From the NCBI GenBank assembly GCA_025924435.1, contig JAICIL010000013.1, forward strand, positions 1-28,139: a stretch of 28,139 nucleotides of DNA, read 5' to 3'. This document shows, one piece after another, positions 6,075-14,125 of this stretch. The position numbers and the translations under genes were made by a program. Under the pieces are notes generated by a model. It had not been told where the DNA came from. It ran no database searches and worked only from the letters and a program-made list of their open reading frames with translations. Source of the stretch: Chloroflexia bacterium (GTDB taxonomy: Bacteria > Chloroflexota > Chloroflexia > Thermomicrobiales > JALYUS01). Positions within the stretch are counted from its first letter, which is position 1. The number at the start of each line of letters is the position of its first letter.

Positions 6075-7193
6075 ATGGCGCAAACCCGACGCGATTACTA
6101 TGAGGTGCTGGCCGTCGAGCGCGGCGCGAATGGCGACGAGATCAAGAAATCCTACCGCCGCCTCGCCCGGCAGTATCACCCGGACGTCAACAGCGAGCCG
6201 GGCGCCGAGGAGCGCTTCAAGGAGATCAACGAGGCGTACGAGGTGCTCTCGGACGACGAGAAGCGCGCGGCGTACGACCGCTTCGGCCACGCGGGCGTCA
6301 ATGGCGGCGCGGGCGGCGGCAACCCGTTCGGCGGCTTCGACTTCAGCGATATTTTCGATTCGTTCTTCGGCGGCGGCCGGAGCGCCGCGTCGCCGAGCGC
6401 GCCGATGCGCGGCGACGACATCCGCGCCGCCGTCAATCTGACATTCGCGGAGGCGATCTTCGGGGCGGAGAAAGAGGTCTCCGTCATCCATCACGACACC
6501 TGCCCGGCCTGCCACGGCACGCGGATGGAGGGCGGCAAGCAGCCCGACGTCTGCCCCAAGTGCGCGGGGGCGGGCCAGATTCGGCGGATGCAGAACACGA
6601 TCCTCGGCCAGTTCATGACCGCGACGACCTGCGACCGCTGCGGCGGCGAGGGCGTGCTCATCACCGATCCCTGCACGACCTGCCGGGGCGAGGGCCGCGT
6701 CCGCACGACGAAGAGCCTCTCCGTCTCCGTCCCCGCCGGGATAGACGACGGCATGCAGATTCGCATCGCCGGTCAGGGCGATGCGGGTGTGCGCGGCGGC
6801 CCGCCCGGCAACCTCTATGTCGTCGCGCGCGTGCTCGCCGATCCGATGTTCCGGCGCGACGGGTTGACGATCCATCTGGCGCTGCCGGTCAACATCGCCC
6901 AACTGGCGCTCGGCGCGGAGATCGATGTGCCGACGGTGGACGGCGTGCCGGAGAAGATCACCGTCCCGGCGGGGACGCAGACGGGCGAGACCTTCCGCAT
7001 CCGCGGCAAGGGCGCGCCGGATGTGCGCTCCGGCCGCCGGGGCGATCAGGTCGTCACCGTCAATGTCGAGACGCCATCCGAACTGACGGAGGAGCAGCGC
7101 GAGTTGCTCCGGCAGGTGGCGGCCGCGTTCGGCGTCCGCGTGCACGAGCCGGGGCGTGGCTTCCTGGGACGCATCAAGGACGCGCTCGGATAA
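6075..7193 (+). CDS. dnaJ: Chaperone protein DnaJ
   Basis: A 372-residue full-length type I J-domain co-chaperone that stimulates DnaK ATPase and delivers unfolded clients. The J domain (1-70) carries HPD at 35-37; a Gly/Phe-rich linker spans about 75-112; four zinc-binding CxxC pairs begin at residues 143, 160, 186 and 200 (CPAC, CPKC, CDRC, CTTC). The first repeat has GTR where GTG is usual; the cysteines are intact. C-terminal substrate-binding domains follow, ending GRGFLGRIKDALG. AAGGTAAGGG precedes the ATG. No hrcA, grpE or dnaK is adjacent; it stands before the two FHA genes. Confidence 0.97.
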   Translation: MAQTRRDYYEVLAVERGANGDEIKKSYRRLARQYHPDVNSEPGAEERFKEINEAYEVLSDDEKRAAYDRFGHAGVNGGAGGGNPFGGFDFSDIFDSFFGGGRSAASPSAPMRGDDIRAAVNLTFAEAIFGAEKEVSVIHHDTCPACHGTRMEGGKQPDVCPKCAGAGQIRRMQNTILGQFMTATTCDRCGGEGVLITDPCTTCRGEGRVRTTKSLSVSVPAGIDDGMQIRIAGQGDAGVRGGPPGNLYVVARVLADPMFRRDGLTIHLALPVNIAQLALGAEIDVPTVDGVPEKITVPAGTQTGETFRIRGKGAPDVRSGRRGDQVVTVNVETPSELTEEQRELLRQVAAAFGVRVHEPGRGFLGRIKDALG

Positions 7194-7211
7194 TCCACCA
7201 GGCGACAGCGA

Positions 7212-7240
7212 TTGCCCATTGCGCGGCGCATCGCTATAAT
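7212..7240 (+). promoter_or_regulatory. Sigma-70-type promoter of the fhaA-fhaB pair
   Basis: TTGCCC (7212-7217), a 17-nt spacer and a consensus TATAAT (7235-7240). It is the best consensus -10 in the window. It overlaps the in-frame ATG at 7212, which rules that ATG out as the fhaA start and supports the TTG at 7266. Confidence 0.75.
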
Positions 7241-7265
7241 TGCGCACACAGGCAAGGGAGGCGCT

Positions 7266-8114
7266 TTGGACGGCATTGACCGGTTCGAGCGGCTAATGGA
7301 ACGGGCGGTAGAAGGATCGGTAGGGAGAATGTTTCGGAGTCAGGTGCAACCGGCGGAAATCGGGCGGCGGCTGGAGCGGGCGATGGAAGCCCGGCCGCTC
7401 GTTTCGGTGGACGGCACGATTGTCCCGAACGACTACCGGGTGCATCTAAACCCCGAGGACGCCGCCACGTTCAAGGAGATCGAGTCGCCGCTCTGTCAGT
7501 CGTTCGAGCAGTGGCTCGGTGAGATCGCGGCCGAGCGCGGCTATCGCTTCATGGGGCCGGTGCACGTCCGGCTCGTGGACGATCCGCAGGTCGGGCGGCG
7601 GGATGTTCAAGTGCAGACCGCGCTCGAAGCGCCAAGCCCGCCCGCCCGCCCTATCGAGCGCGAACCGCCGCTCCCACGCGGCGGACGATCACACGCGGCG
7701 GACGATCACACGCGGCTCGGTGAGCCGTCGCCGCGCCCCCGGATGGTCGCGCCCGTCGCGGGGGTACCCGCGCCGCATGCGCCATCCGGGCCGCTGCCGC
7801 AGGGCGTCGTCGCCCATCTCGCCGTCCAGACCGGCGCGCTGGCCGGGCGGACCTTCCCGCTGCGCTTTGCGGATATCACGATTGGCCGCGCGCTGGATAA
7901 CGACGTCGTGCTCGACAGCAACGATGTCTCCCGCCATCACGTCCGCATCGAACCGGGGGGGACGCTCCTGCGGTTGATTGACCTCGGCAGCACCAACGGG
8001 ACGCGCGTCAACGGCCGCCGGGTATCGGAGCATCTGCTGCGCAACGGCGATCTGGTGGAACTGGGCAGCACGCAGTTGCTTTTTCGGGTCGGCGATCCCG
8101 CCGCGTCGCCGTGA
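7266..8114 (+). CDS. FhaA-like protein: DUF3662 domain plus C-terminal FHA domain
   Basis: 282 residues from the TTG at 7266, which has AAGGGAG about 5 nt upstream. The N-terminal DUF3662 domain (about 5-115: VGRMFRSQVQPAEIGRRLERAME, VPNDYRVHLNPED) matches mycobacterial FhaA. A proline-rich linker (about 120-180) leads to a phosphothreonine-binding FHA domain with IGR (206-208), VSRHH (221-225) and GSTNGTRVNG (241-250). In Actinobacteria FhaA is phosphorylated by PknB-type kinases and works in peptidoglycan precursor control through MviN/MurJ. No kinase gene is near here. The linker is encoded by a 17-nt tandem repeat. It is transcribed with the fhaB-like gene. Confidence 0.9.
   Translation: MDGIDRFERLMERAVEGSVGRMFRSQVQPAEIGRRLERAMEARPLVSVDGTIVPNDYRVHLNPEDAATFKEIESPLCQSFEQWLGEIAAERGYRFMGPVHVRLVDDPQVGRRDVQVQTALEAPSPPARPIEREPPLPRGGRSHAADDHTRLGEPSPRPRMVAPVAGVPAPHAPSGPLPQGVVAHLAVQTGALAGRTFPLRFADITIGRALDNDVVLDSNDVSRHHVRIEPGGTLLRLIDLGSTNGTRVNGRRVSEHLLRNGDLVELGSTQLLFRVGDPAASP
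7675..7716 (+). repeat. 17-nt tandem repeat (about 2.5 copies) inside the FhaA-like linker
   Basis: The unit CACACGCGGCGGACGAT occurs whole at 7690-7706, nearly whole before it (7675-7689) and partly after it (7707-7716). Because 17 is not a multiple of three, each copy is read in a different frame, and loss or gain of one unit would disconnect the FHA domain from DUF3662. Confidence 0.8.
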
Positions 8115-8138
8115 CGCCGGTCCGGGGGAGCGAATCCG

Positions 8139-8621
8139 TTGTCCATTGAGTACATCCTCTTTCTCCTGCGCGTCGTCTTCATTTTTGCCCTCTACTTCTT
8201 CATCATCATGATCGCCCGCGTCCTGAGCCGCGAGATCACGACGCCCGCCGAGACGCCCGCCGCAGCGAGCGCCGTGGTGTCGCCGGGTCGCCGGGGGGCG
8301 GCGATGCCGGGGCGCGCGTATCTCGTGATGGTGGACGGCGCGGAGTCCGGCATCCTGCGGGGCACGGCGCTGCCCGTCACCTCCGGCACGCTCGTTGGCC
8401 GTGCGACCGGCGCCGATGTGCAAATCGCCGATGCCTACACGTCGAGCGAGCACGCGCGATTCCGGAGCGCGGGCGATCGCTGGCTGCTCGACGATCTCGA
8501 AAGCATGAACGGCTCCTACATCAACGGCCAGCGCATTCGCGGGTCGCAACCCCTCGCGGATGGTGACACCGTGCAACTCGGGCGGGTCGTCCTTCAATTC
8601 ATGCTCCGCCCGCCCTCATGA
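8139..8621 (+). CDS. FhaB-like membrane-anchored FHA domain protein
   Basis: 160 residues from a TTG start with GGGGGAG 8 nt upstream. One N-terminal transmembrane helix (about 5-28) and a linker precede a cytoplasmic FHA domain with VGR (86-88), SSEH (102-105) and ESMNGSYING (121-130). This is the layout of mycobacterial FhaB/FipA, which binds phosphothreonine on cell-division and wall-synthesis partners. The usual STNGT is SMNGS here; the asparagine and glycine are kept. It follows fhaA by 24 nt. In Actinobacteria fhaAB sits beside pstP-rodA-pbpA-pknB; here a VanW-family protein follows instead. Confidence 0.9.
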   Translation: MSIEYILFLLRVVFIFALYFFIIMIARVLSREITTPAETPAAASAVVSPGRRGAAMPGRAYLVMVDGAESGILRGTALPVTSGTLVGRATGADVQIADAYTSSEHARFRSAGDRWLLDDLESMNGSYINGQRIRGSQPLADGDTVQLGRVVLQFMLRPPS

Positions 8622-8700
8622 TCGAATCCGCGCGGCAAACGCGGCGCACCATCGCGAAATTGCGCGCCGATTCGCCGCACCAAATCCGCATTTTGTTCGT

Positions 8701-8706
8701 TATACT
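8701..8706 (+). promoter_or_regulatory. Putative -10 box (TATACT) of the VanW gene
   Basis: TATACTAGTGACG lies about 60 nt before the ATG of the VanW gene, in an AT-richer stretch after fhaB. The octamer TATACTAG equals those before ydcF and dnaJ. No clear -35 is seen. Confidence 0.5.
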
Positions 8707-8766
8707 AGTGACGTACGGACACGGGCCGGGGACGTTGCGTGCAGGATGACAGTCAGGGGATGGGAC

Positions 8767-10833
8767 ATGGCTCAGCAGCGCGACGGTTCTCGGCAAACGC
8801 TGGCAGCGACCGCACAATTGCCCGCAGCAGCACGGCATGATGAAGCATATCCCGCCCCGACGGACACCGATGGATTCGTCGGCGGGGAAGATTTCGGTGG
8901 TACGCCGCCCCATGCTCCGGGCGCGGGCGGGCCGCGCCGCCGGATGCCCGCGCGCCCGCTGGTGATTGGTGGGATCGTCGCGGTCGCGCTCCTCGTCGGC
9001 GTCTTCGGTTGCCTGGCGTTCAGTGCGTCGCTCGACGGCAAACTGTACGACAACGTCTACGTCAACGCGCGGAATATCGGCGGCCTGACGCCCGATGCTG
9101 CGCGCGCGGCGGTCAATGCGCGGCTCGATCCGTATCTCAACAGCCCCGTTACGCTGACGAGCGACGGCAAGCAATGGACGCCGAAACCGGCCGACCTGGG
9201 CATGCGCGTGGACGTTGATCGCACGATAGACGAGGCGTATCGCGCCGGACGGAGCGGCGGGCCGCTCGGCAAACTCTGGCGCGCGGTCGAGATGAAGGAG
9301 GGCGCGAAGCAGTACGTCCCCCTCTATGTGCAGGTAGACGATCAAGTCCTCGCGACCTATCTCGACGGCTTGCAGACGCAACTCGGGACACCGGAGCGCG
9401 ACGCGTCGGTCGCGGTCACGGGGAAGCAAATCGTCGTCACGCCCGGCACGGACGGCACGAAATTGGATCGCGACGCGCTCAAGCAGCAACTGCTGGAGAG
9501 CGCCGGGCATCTCACGCCGACCGCGCTCGCGCTCCCCGTCACCTTCGCGCAGCCGGCGATTACCACCGACGCGGCGGAGCAGGCGAAGGCGCGCGCGGAC
9601 GCGCTCGTCGCCCTGCCGCTCTCGCTGACCTTCAACGACAAGAAATGGGACCTATCGCGCGACGAATTGGTCGGCGCGCTCCGATTCAATGCGGCGCTCG
9701 ACGCACGAATTGATGCCACGGCGCTCGCGCCACGCCTCGATGCAATCGCGGGCGAACTGAAACAAGACCCGCAAAACGCCGTGATCGGCTGGGATAATCA
9801 ACTCGTCGTCCGGCAATCCGCGAAGAATGGGCAGCGGTTGAATGTCGAGGAGGCGCTGAAGCGGATCGGTGCATGGCAGGGCGATGTCCGCGCCATTGTG
9901 CTGCCGGTCGAGGTTACCAAGCCGCGCATCCCGGACGATGTCGGCGCGCTCGGCATCACCACCCGGCTCGGTCGCGGCGTCTCGAATTTCTCCGGCTCGG
10001 ACGCGGCGCGGGCGAAGAACATCGCGGTCGCGTCCGGATACCTGGATGACACGGTGGTCGCGCCCGGCGAAGTCTTCTCGTTCCTCGACTCGATCGGCGA
10101 GATTTCGGCGGCGCGCGGCTACAAGGATGGGTACGTCATTCTCGCCGAGCAGACGGTGCCGGGCATTGGCGGCGGCGTCTGCCAAGTGGCGACGACGATG
10201 TTCCGCGCGATGATGTACAGCGGCCTGCCGATCGAGGAGCGCAATCCGCACGCCTATATCGTCGGCTATTACCAGCAGGGCGGCTATCCCATCGGCCTCG
10301 ACGCGGCGGTCTTCTCGCCCGGCGTGGACCTGAAATTCCGCAACGAAACCGATAAATACATGCTGATCAAGACCGCGATTGACAGCGGCAACCTCTACAT
10401 CAGCATCTACGGGCCGGACCTCGGCTACACGACCGCCATCGGCGACCCGGTGATCAAGAACAAGACGAACGCGCCGGATGATGAGTACGAGGTGGACCCG
10501 ACCTTGCCGGCGGGCACGAAAAAGCAGGTCGAATTCGCCAAGCAGGGCGAGGATGTCGCGATCACGCGGACGGTGAAGTCCGGCGACGGCAAGATCGTCC
10601 GGCAGGCGACCTTCAACACCCACTATCAGGCGTGGCCGAATAAGTTCCTCGTCAGCAAGGATGCCGCGCCCGGCAAGGCGGTGAAGGCGACGACCGCCCC
10701 GAATACCCCGGCACCGTCTACGAAGGAACCGAGCCAGCCGACCAAGCCCGCGCAGCCGACCGCATCGCAGGCCGCGCTGCCCACCAAGCCGCCCGCGACA
10801 CCCGTGGCGCCGACCGCGACGAAGAAGCCATAG
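8767..10833 (+). CDS. VanW family protein with peptidoglycan-binding-like domains
   Basis: 688 residues. A cytoplasmic Pro/Gly-rich head (1-62) is followed by one transmembrane helix (about 64-86). Then come two repeats resembling the YoaR-type peptidoglycan-binding domain (about 95-385, with GKQWTPKPADLGMRVDVDRT and KKWDLSRDELVGALRF as matching strands). The VanW domain (about 395-545) follows, with DDTVVAPGEVFSFL and PGIGGGVCQVATTMF (near 465). A G5-like strand region (about 570-625) precedes a Pro/Thr/Lys-rich tail. VanW proteins occur in glycopeptide-resistance clusters and widely in Gram-positives; their activity is unknown. AGGGG stands 7 nt before the ATG. Placement after two FHA proteins suggests an envelope role. 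Confidence 0.88.
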   Translation: MAQQRDGSRQTLAATAQLPAAARHDEAYPAPTDTDGFVGGEDFGGTPPHAPGAGGPRRRMPARPLVIGGIVAVALLVGVFGCLAFSASLDGKLYDNVYVNARNIGGLTPDAARAAVNARLDPYLNSPVTLTSDGKQWTPKPADLGMRVDVDRTIDEAYRAGRSGGPLGKLWRAVEMKEGAKQYVPLYVQVDDQVLATYLDGLQTQLGTPERDASVAVTGKQIVVTPGTDGTKLDRDALKQQLLESAGHLTPTALALPVTFAQPAITTDAAEQAKARADALVALPLSLTFNDKKWDLSRDELVGALRFNAALDARIDATALAPRLDAIAGELKQDPQNAVIGWDNQLVVRQSAKNGQRLNVEEALKRIGAWQGDVRAIVLPVEVTKPRIPDDVGALGITTRLGRGVSNFSGSDAARAKNIAVASGYLDDTVVAPGEVFSFLDSIGEISAARGYKDGYVILAEQTVPGIGGGVCQVATTMFRAMMYSGLPIEERNPHAYIVGYYQQGGYPIGLDAAVFSPGVDLKFRNETDKYMLIKTAIDSGNLYISIYGPDLGYTTAIGDPVIKNKTNAPDDEYEVDPTLPAGTKKQVEFAKQGEDVAITRTVKSGDGKIVRQATFNTHYQAWPNKFLVSKDAAPGKAVKATTAPNTPAPSTKEPSQPTKPAQPTASQAALPTKPPATPVAPTATKKP

Positions 10834-10872
10834 CGCGATTGCCTCGGGGTCGTTGCTGTGTCTGTATCGCTG

Positions 10873-10925
10873 GTAGCGGGCCTCCGGCCTGCTTCCACGG
10901 CGGGGGCAGGCCGGAGGCCCGCTAC
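10873..10925. terminator. Perfect 20-bp inverted repeat after the VanW gene
   Basis: Arm 10873-10892 (GTAGCGGGCCTCCGGCCTGC) is the exact reverse complement of 10906-10925, with a 13-nt loop. It begins 39 nt after the VanW stop and probably terminates that transcript. The GTAGC...GGCCTGC skeleton resembles the elements at 3923 and 24281. The rest of the gap to 11126 holds no ORF or clear promoter. Confidence 0.75.
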
Positions 10926-11126
10926 ATCATGAAACAGCGCCCGTTGTTCACAGCGACGGGTGCGTTACCCGCCGCGCGGGTTGATTGATTGCATTCCGTG
11001 ACAAATCCCGCGCGGGAACGTGCGTTTCGCGAGACGGTGTGATAAGGTGCGTCCGGAACTACCGAAGTGTACGTACAAGTGGATTTGGCGAGTCTTGGGG
11101 GTTTATGAAGGGAAGGGAGTACGCGC

Positions 11127-13001
11127 GTGCGTAGATTAACGCGTGTGGCAAGTTCCGGTGTGGTCGCCTTGATGCTGCTCGGTATGCTCGCCACCGGCGG
11201 GACGACGGTGAGCGCGGCATCGGATTATTATGCTGATACCGGGCACTATCTCTACGGCCAGTTCCGGGATTACTGGAATGGCAACGGCGGCTTGTTCCGG
11301 TTCGGCTATCCGATCTCGAAAGTCTTCAACCAGAAGTCCACGAACGGGCAGACCTATCCGACGCAGTACCTCCAGCGGGCGATTTTCGAGCAGCATCCCG
11401 AGAACAAGGGGACACAGTTCGAGGTGCTGGGACGGTTGCTCGGCGTCATCCAGGCGGGGTCGAAGGTGCAGACCGACCAGAACTTCAAGCCGGTCGCCAA
11501 GCCGACGGATGGCCGCCTCTTCTTCGACACGACGAATCATACGATCGGCGGCGGCGACCCCGGCAATGCCGCGATCCGCGCCTACTGGGAGGCCGCCGGG
11601 AACGGCAATGTCCAGCAGAGCGTGATTGTCTTCGGCTACCCGATCTCCGAGCCGTTCGACGAGCAGAACCCGCCGATGCCCGCCGGGGACGGGCAGACGC
11701 ACCGCGTGCAGTATTTCGAGCGCTATCGCCTCGAATACCACCCGGAAAATCAGGATCCGTACCGGGTGCTGATCGGGCTGCTCGGTCAGACGCAGGCGGC
11801 GAACGACAAACTCGACCCGGCGCTGCTCGCGCCGGAACCGGCGGGTCAGCCGCAGCCGGATTGCATCGGGCAGGGGCCATGCGGCGCGGCGCAGCCGCTG
11901 CCGAAGAGTTTCGCCGGTCTCCATGTCGGCGACGGCGCGGACGGCTACGGCTTCAATGTGGACGCGAACGGCCTCGACGCCGCGAGCAAGGAGACGATGT
12001 TCGGCCAGGTCTCCGGCGCGGGCTTCAATTGGATCCGCCAGCAGGTGCGCTGGAGTTCGTACGAACCGGCCAAGGGGCAGTTCGGCAACAACTATGTCGC
12101 GCAGGTGGACGCGCTCGTCAATGCGACCGCCGCGAAGGGGGATAAGATTCTCCTGAGCATCGAAAGTTCGCCCGGTTGGGCAGGCACGAATGAAGGCTTG
12201 CCGAACAATCCGAAGGACATGGGCGATCTCGTGACCTTCATGGCGAACCGCTACAAGGGGAAGGTTCAGGCATACGAGATCTGGAACGAAGAGAACTACG
12301 CCAAAGAGACAGGTGGGCAAGTCAACGTCGGCGCCTACATCCCCATCCTCAAGGCGGGCTACCAGGCCCTCAAGGCCAGCGACCCCAATATCACGGTGGT
12401 TTTCGGGGGGCAGACCCCGACCGGCGTCACGGGCCACCCCGAAGTTGCGCTGGACGACGTGCAGTATCTCCAGCAGATCTACCAGATCAACAACGGCGAG
12501 GTGAAGCAGTATTACGACGTGCTCGGCGCGCACCCCGGCTCGAACTGCAACCCGCCGGACAACTCCTATCCCGACAACCCGGCGACGAACGCCTGCGGGA
12601 CGGATCCCGACGGCGGCCGGTCGTACACCAAAGACAACTCGTTCTACTTCAAGCGGGTGCTCCAACTGCGGAACGTGATGGAGCAGAACGGGGAGAGCGG
12701 CAAGAAGATGTGGCTGACCGAGTTCGGCTGGGACAGCAGCAGCGTGCTCGTGCCGAACTACCAGTACGCGCAGTACGTCTCGGAGGATCAGCAGGCGCAG
12801 TACCTGACGCGGGCGTTCGCGCTGGGGAAGTCGTACCCGTGGATGGGGGTGATGTTCGTCTGGAACCTCGACTTCCCCGTCACACTCGCCGCCGCGAAGG
12901 GGGGTGACGCGGCCAATGACGAGAAGTTCGGTTGGGGCGTCCTGAAAGGCGACGGCACGCCGCGCCCGTCGTACACCGCGCTGAAGAATATGCCGAAATG
13001 A
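11127..13001 (+). CDS. Secreted clan GH-A-like glycoside hydrolase with two N-terminal FGYPIS repeats
   Basis: 624 residues from a GTG with GGGAAGGGAG 7 nt upstream. A Sec signal peptide (about 1-30, ending VSA) precedes two copies of a domain of about 70 residues. The first (about 40-108) has YGQFRDYWNGNGGLFRFGYP, the second (about 148-222) IRAYWEAAGN then VFGYPIS, and both end in EYHPEN or EQHPEN plus a GLLG-like strand. I associate this domain with Chloroflexota secreted proteins. The catalytic part (about 262-620) reads as a TIM barrel, with acid/base Glu388 in YEIWNEEN and nucleophile Glu532 in MWLTEFGW, as in GH5/GH39-like enzymes. Cys474 and Cys490 could form a disulfide. The polysaccharide substrate is unknown. 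Confidence 0.88.
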   Translation: MRRLTRVASSGVVALMLLGMLATGGTTVSAASDYYADTGHYLYGQFRDYWNGNGGLFRFGYPISKVFNQKSTNGQTYPTQYLQRAIFEQHPENKGTQFEVLGRLLGVIQAGSKVQTDQNFKPVAKPTDGRLFFDTTNHTIGGGDPGNAAIRAYWEAAGNGNVQQSVIVFGYPISEPFDEQNPPMPAGDGQTHRVQYFERYRLEYHPENQDPYRVLIGLLGQTQAANDKLDPALLAPEPAGQPQPDCIGQGPCGAAQPLPKSFAGLHVGDGADGYGFNVDANGLDAASKETMFGQVSGAGFNWIRQQVRWSSYEPAKGQFGNNYVAQVDALVNATAAKGDKILLSIESSPGWAGTNEGLPNNPKDMGDLVTFMANRYKGKVQAYEIWNEENYAKETGGQVNVGAYIPILKAGYQALKASDPNITVVFGGQTPTGVTGHPEVALDDVQYLQQIYQINNGEVKQYYDVLGAHPGSNCNPPDNSYPDNPATNACGTDPDGGRSYTKDNSFYFKRVLQLRNVMEQNGESGKKMWLTEFGWDSSSVLVPNYQYAQYVSEDQQAQYLTRAFALGKSYPWMGVMFVWNLDFPVTLAAAKGGDAANDEKFGWGVLKGDGTPRPSYTALKNMPK

Positions 13002-13004
13002 GAA

Positions 13005-13032
13005 GTGCTGAGCGCTGAGTGCTGAGTGCTGA
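13005..13032. repeat. Four tandem 7-mers GTGCTGA
   Basis: GTGCTGA, GCGCTGA, GTGCTGA and GTGCTGA follow each other directly from 3 nt after the hydrolase stop codon. Such short tandem arrays are slippage-prone; no role is evident. Confidence 0.8.
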
Positions 13033-13040
13033 CAAGAGAT

Positions 13041-13070
13041 GGGGAGCGGGCCGCAATCTCGCTCCCCTTT
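13041..13070 (+). terminator. Hairpin terminator after the glycoside hydrolase
   Basis: GGGGAGCG (13041-13048) pairs perfectly with CGCTCCCC (13060-13067) across an 11-nt loop and is followed by TTT. The stem is good, the U-run short. Confidence 0.6.
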
Positions 13071-13134
13071 GCACGCATCGCGGGGGAGTCGCTTGATGTA
13101 GAATCCGCCGTTGTGAGGGTCGTATCACAATGCT

Positions 13135-13848
13135 TTGATCGGATCGGAAGGCGTGATTCAGCAGACGGGCAGGTCGTCGCGCTACCGCGTGTATATCGTC
13201 AATGGCGTCTTCGTCTCGGGTGGCGTTGGGGAGGATGGGCGCGTGCGCCCGCCGCACCTCTTCACGGCGCTCGCCGAGAGTCTCGCGGCGGAGACCGGAT
13301 GGCGCGCGTCCGCGCTCTGGCCGTACGGTGCGAAGCGCGTTTTCGGCATTCCGGCCTTTCTGGCGTTGACGCGTCGCGCGATTGGGCGGTATGCGACATT
13401 CCTTACCGAGTCTATCCGGGCGGACATCGCGCGGCATCCGCCCCACGACCGGGAATCGGTCGCGCTCGTCGCATACAGCGGCGCGGTGCCGGTCGTGCAG
13501 ACGGCGGCGACCTTGCTTCGCCCCGCGATCCCGGTCGGCGCATTCGTCTTCTTCGGGCCTGCCGTCCTGCCCGCGAAGGTGCCCCACGACTGGGCGGGGG
13601 ACGCGACGGTCGGCTGCATCCTCGGCGACCGCGATTGGGTGCAGGGCGTCTATCCGCGTTTGCCCCGCCCGTGGCACGCCGCGTTGCGCCCGACGACCGC
13701 TGCGCAAATTCGCGCGGCGCTGCCGGAGACGGCGGCCTATCGCACGATCCCCTGCGACCATTGGCCGGGATACTTCACCCCGGACGCATGGCCGCTCCTG
13801 GTCACGGCGATTTCCGATCTGTTGCAGCCCGTAACCGTTCCCCAATGA
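13135..13848 (+). CDS. Putative alpha/beta-hydrolase-fold protein
   Basis: 237 residues from a TTG; a GTG at 13153 is an alternative start, and an in-frame stop at 13114 limits the frame upstream. I do not recognise a named family, but the order of motifs fits an alpha/beta hydrolase: an early strand VYIVNGVFVSGG, a nucleophile-elbow-like VALVAYSGAVPV (Ser115), an acid loop CILGDRDWV (Asp165 or Asp167) and a late histidine CDHWPGYF (His209). The elbow is YSGA rather than GxSxG, so activity is unproved. A TAGAAT box at 13099-13104 may be its -10. Its last 47 nt overlap the 3' end of the opposing DUF167 gene. Confidence 0.7.
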   Translation: MIGSEGVIQQTGRSSRYRVYIVNGVFVSGGVGEDGRVRPPHLFTALAESLAAETGWRASALWPYGAKRVFGIPAFLALTRRAIGRYATFLTESIRADIARHPPHDRESVALVAYSGAVPVVQTAATLLRPAIPVGAFVFFGPAVLPAKVPHDWAGDATVGCILGDRDWVQGVYPRLPRPWHAALRPTTAAQIRAALPETAAYRTIPCDHWPGYFTPDAWPLLVTAISDLLQPVTVPQ

Positions 13849-14125
13849 CGGCGATGGGCGCGGCGATTTCAATGACCTTGTCGCGCCCCCGTTCGCCCCG
13901 GACGAGGATGATGCTCCGCTTCGGTACGCCGAGCGCGTCCGCGAGGAAGGCGATCAATGCCGCGTTCGCCGCGCCCTCCACGGGCGGCGCGGCGAGGCGG
14001 ACGCGCAGCGCGCCCGCCTCGGTCACGCCATCGAGCGCAGTGCGTCCGGCGCGCGGCACGACGCGGATCGCCAATCGTGCCGCGCCGTCCGCGCCGATGA
14101 GATTCAGCCGGTCGCTGCCGGTCAA
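13802..14125 (-). CDS. DUF167/YggU family protein
   Basis: 107 residues of the YggU/DUF167 family, a small alpha/beta fold found in all domains and without a known function. Diagnostic stretches are AIRVVPRAGRTALDGV, GALRVRLAAPPVEGAANAAL and RSIILVRGERGRDKVIEI. The TTG start directly follows, in the same frame, the TGA stop of the VOC-like gene (TGATTG), and no ribosome site is seen, so it probably depends on translation coming off the upstream gene. It is the last gene of the long minus-strand operon and its 3' end overlaps the convergent hydrolase-like gene by 47 nt. Confidence 0.88.
   Translation of the reverse strand: MTGSDRLNLIGADGAARLAIRVVPRAGRTALDGVTEAGALRVRLAAPPVEGAANAALIAFLADALGVPKRSIILVRGERGRDKVIEIAAPIAVIGERLRAATDRKSP

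Noticed and set aside
5865..7247. A 460-codon minus-strand frame opposite dnaJ
   Set aside because: Antisense to an intact DnaJ with HPD and all zinc cysteines; the frame has no recognisable motif.
7212..7265. Extending the FhaA-like protein to the ATG at 7212
   Set aside because: That ATG overlaps the -35 of a TTGCCC-17-TATAAT promoter; the TTG at 7266 has a good ribosome site and fits the FhaA N-terminus.
11041..11082. A second SigR-type promoter (GGAAC...GTG) before the glycoside hydrolase
   Set aside because: The -35 ends in C, the spacer is 19 and the -10 is GTG, so it does not match GGAAT-N18-GTT well enough.
11136..12665. A 509-codon minus-strand frame opposite the glycoside hydrolase
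   Set aside because: Shadow of a well-supported secreted enzyme; no signal, domain or ribosome site.
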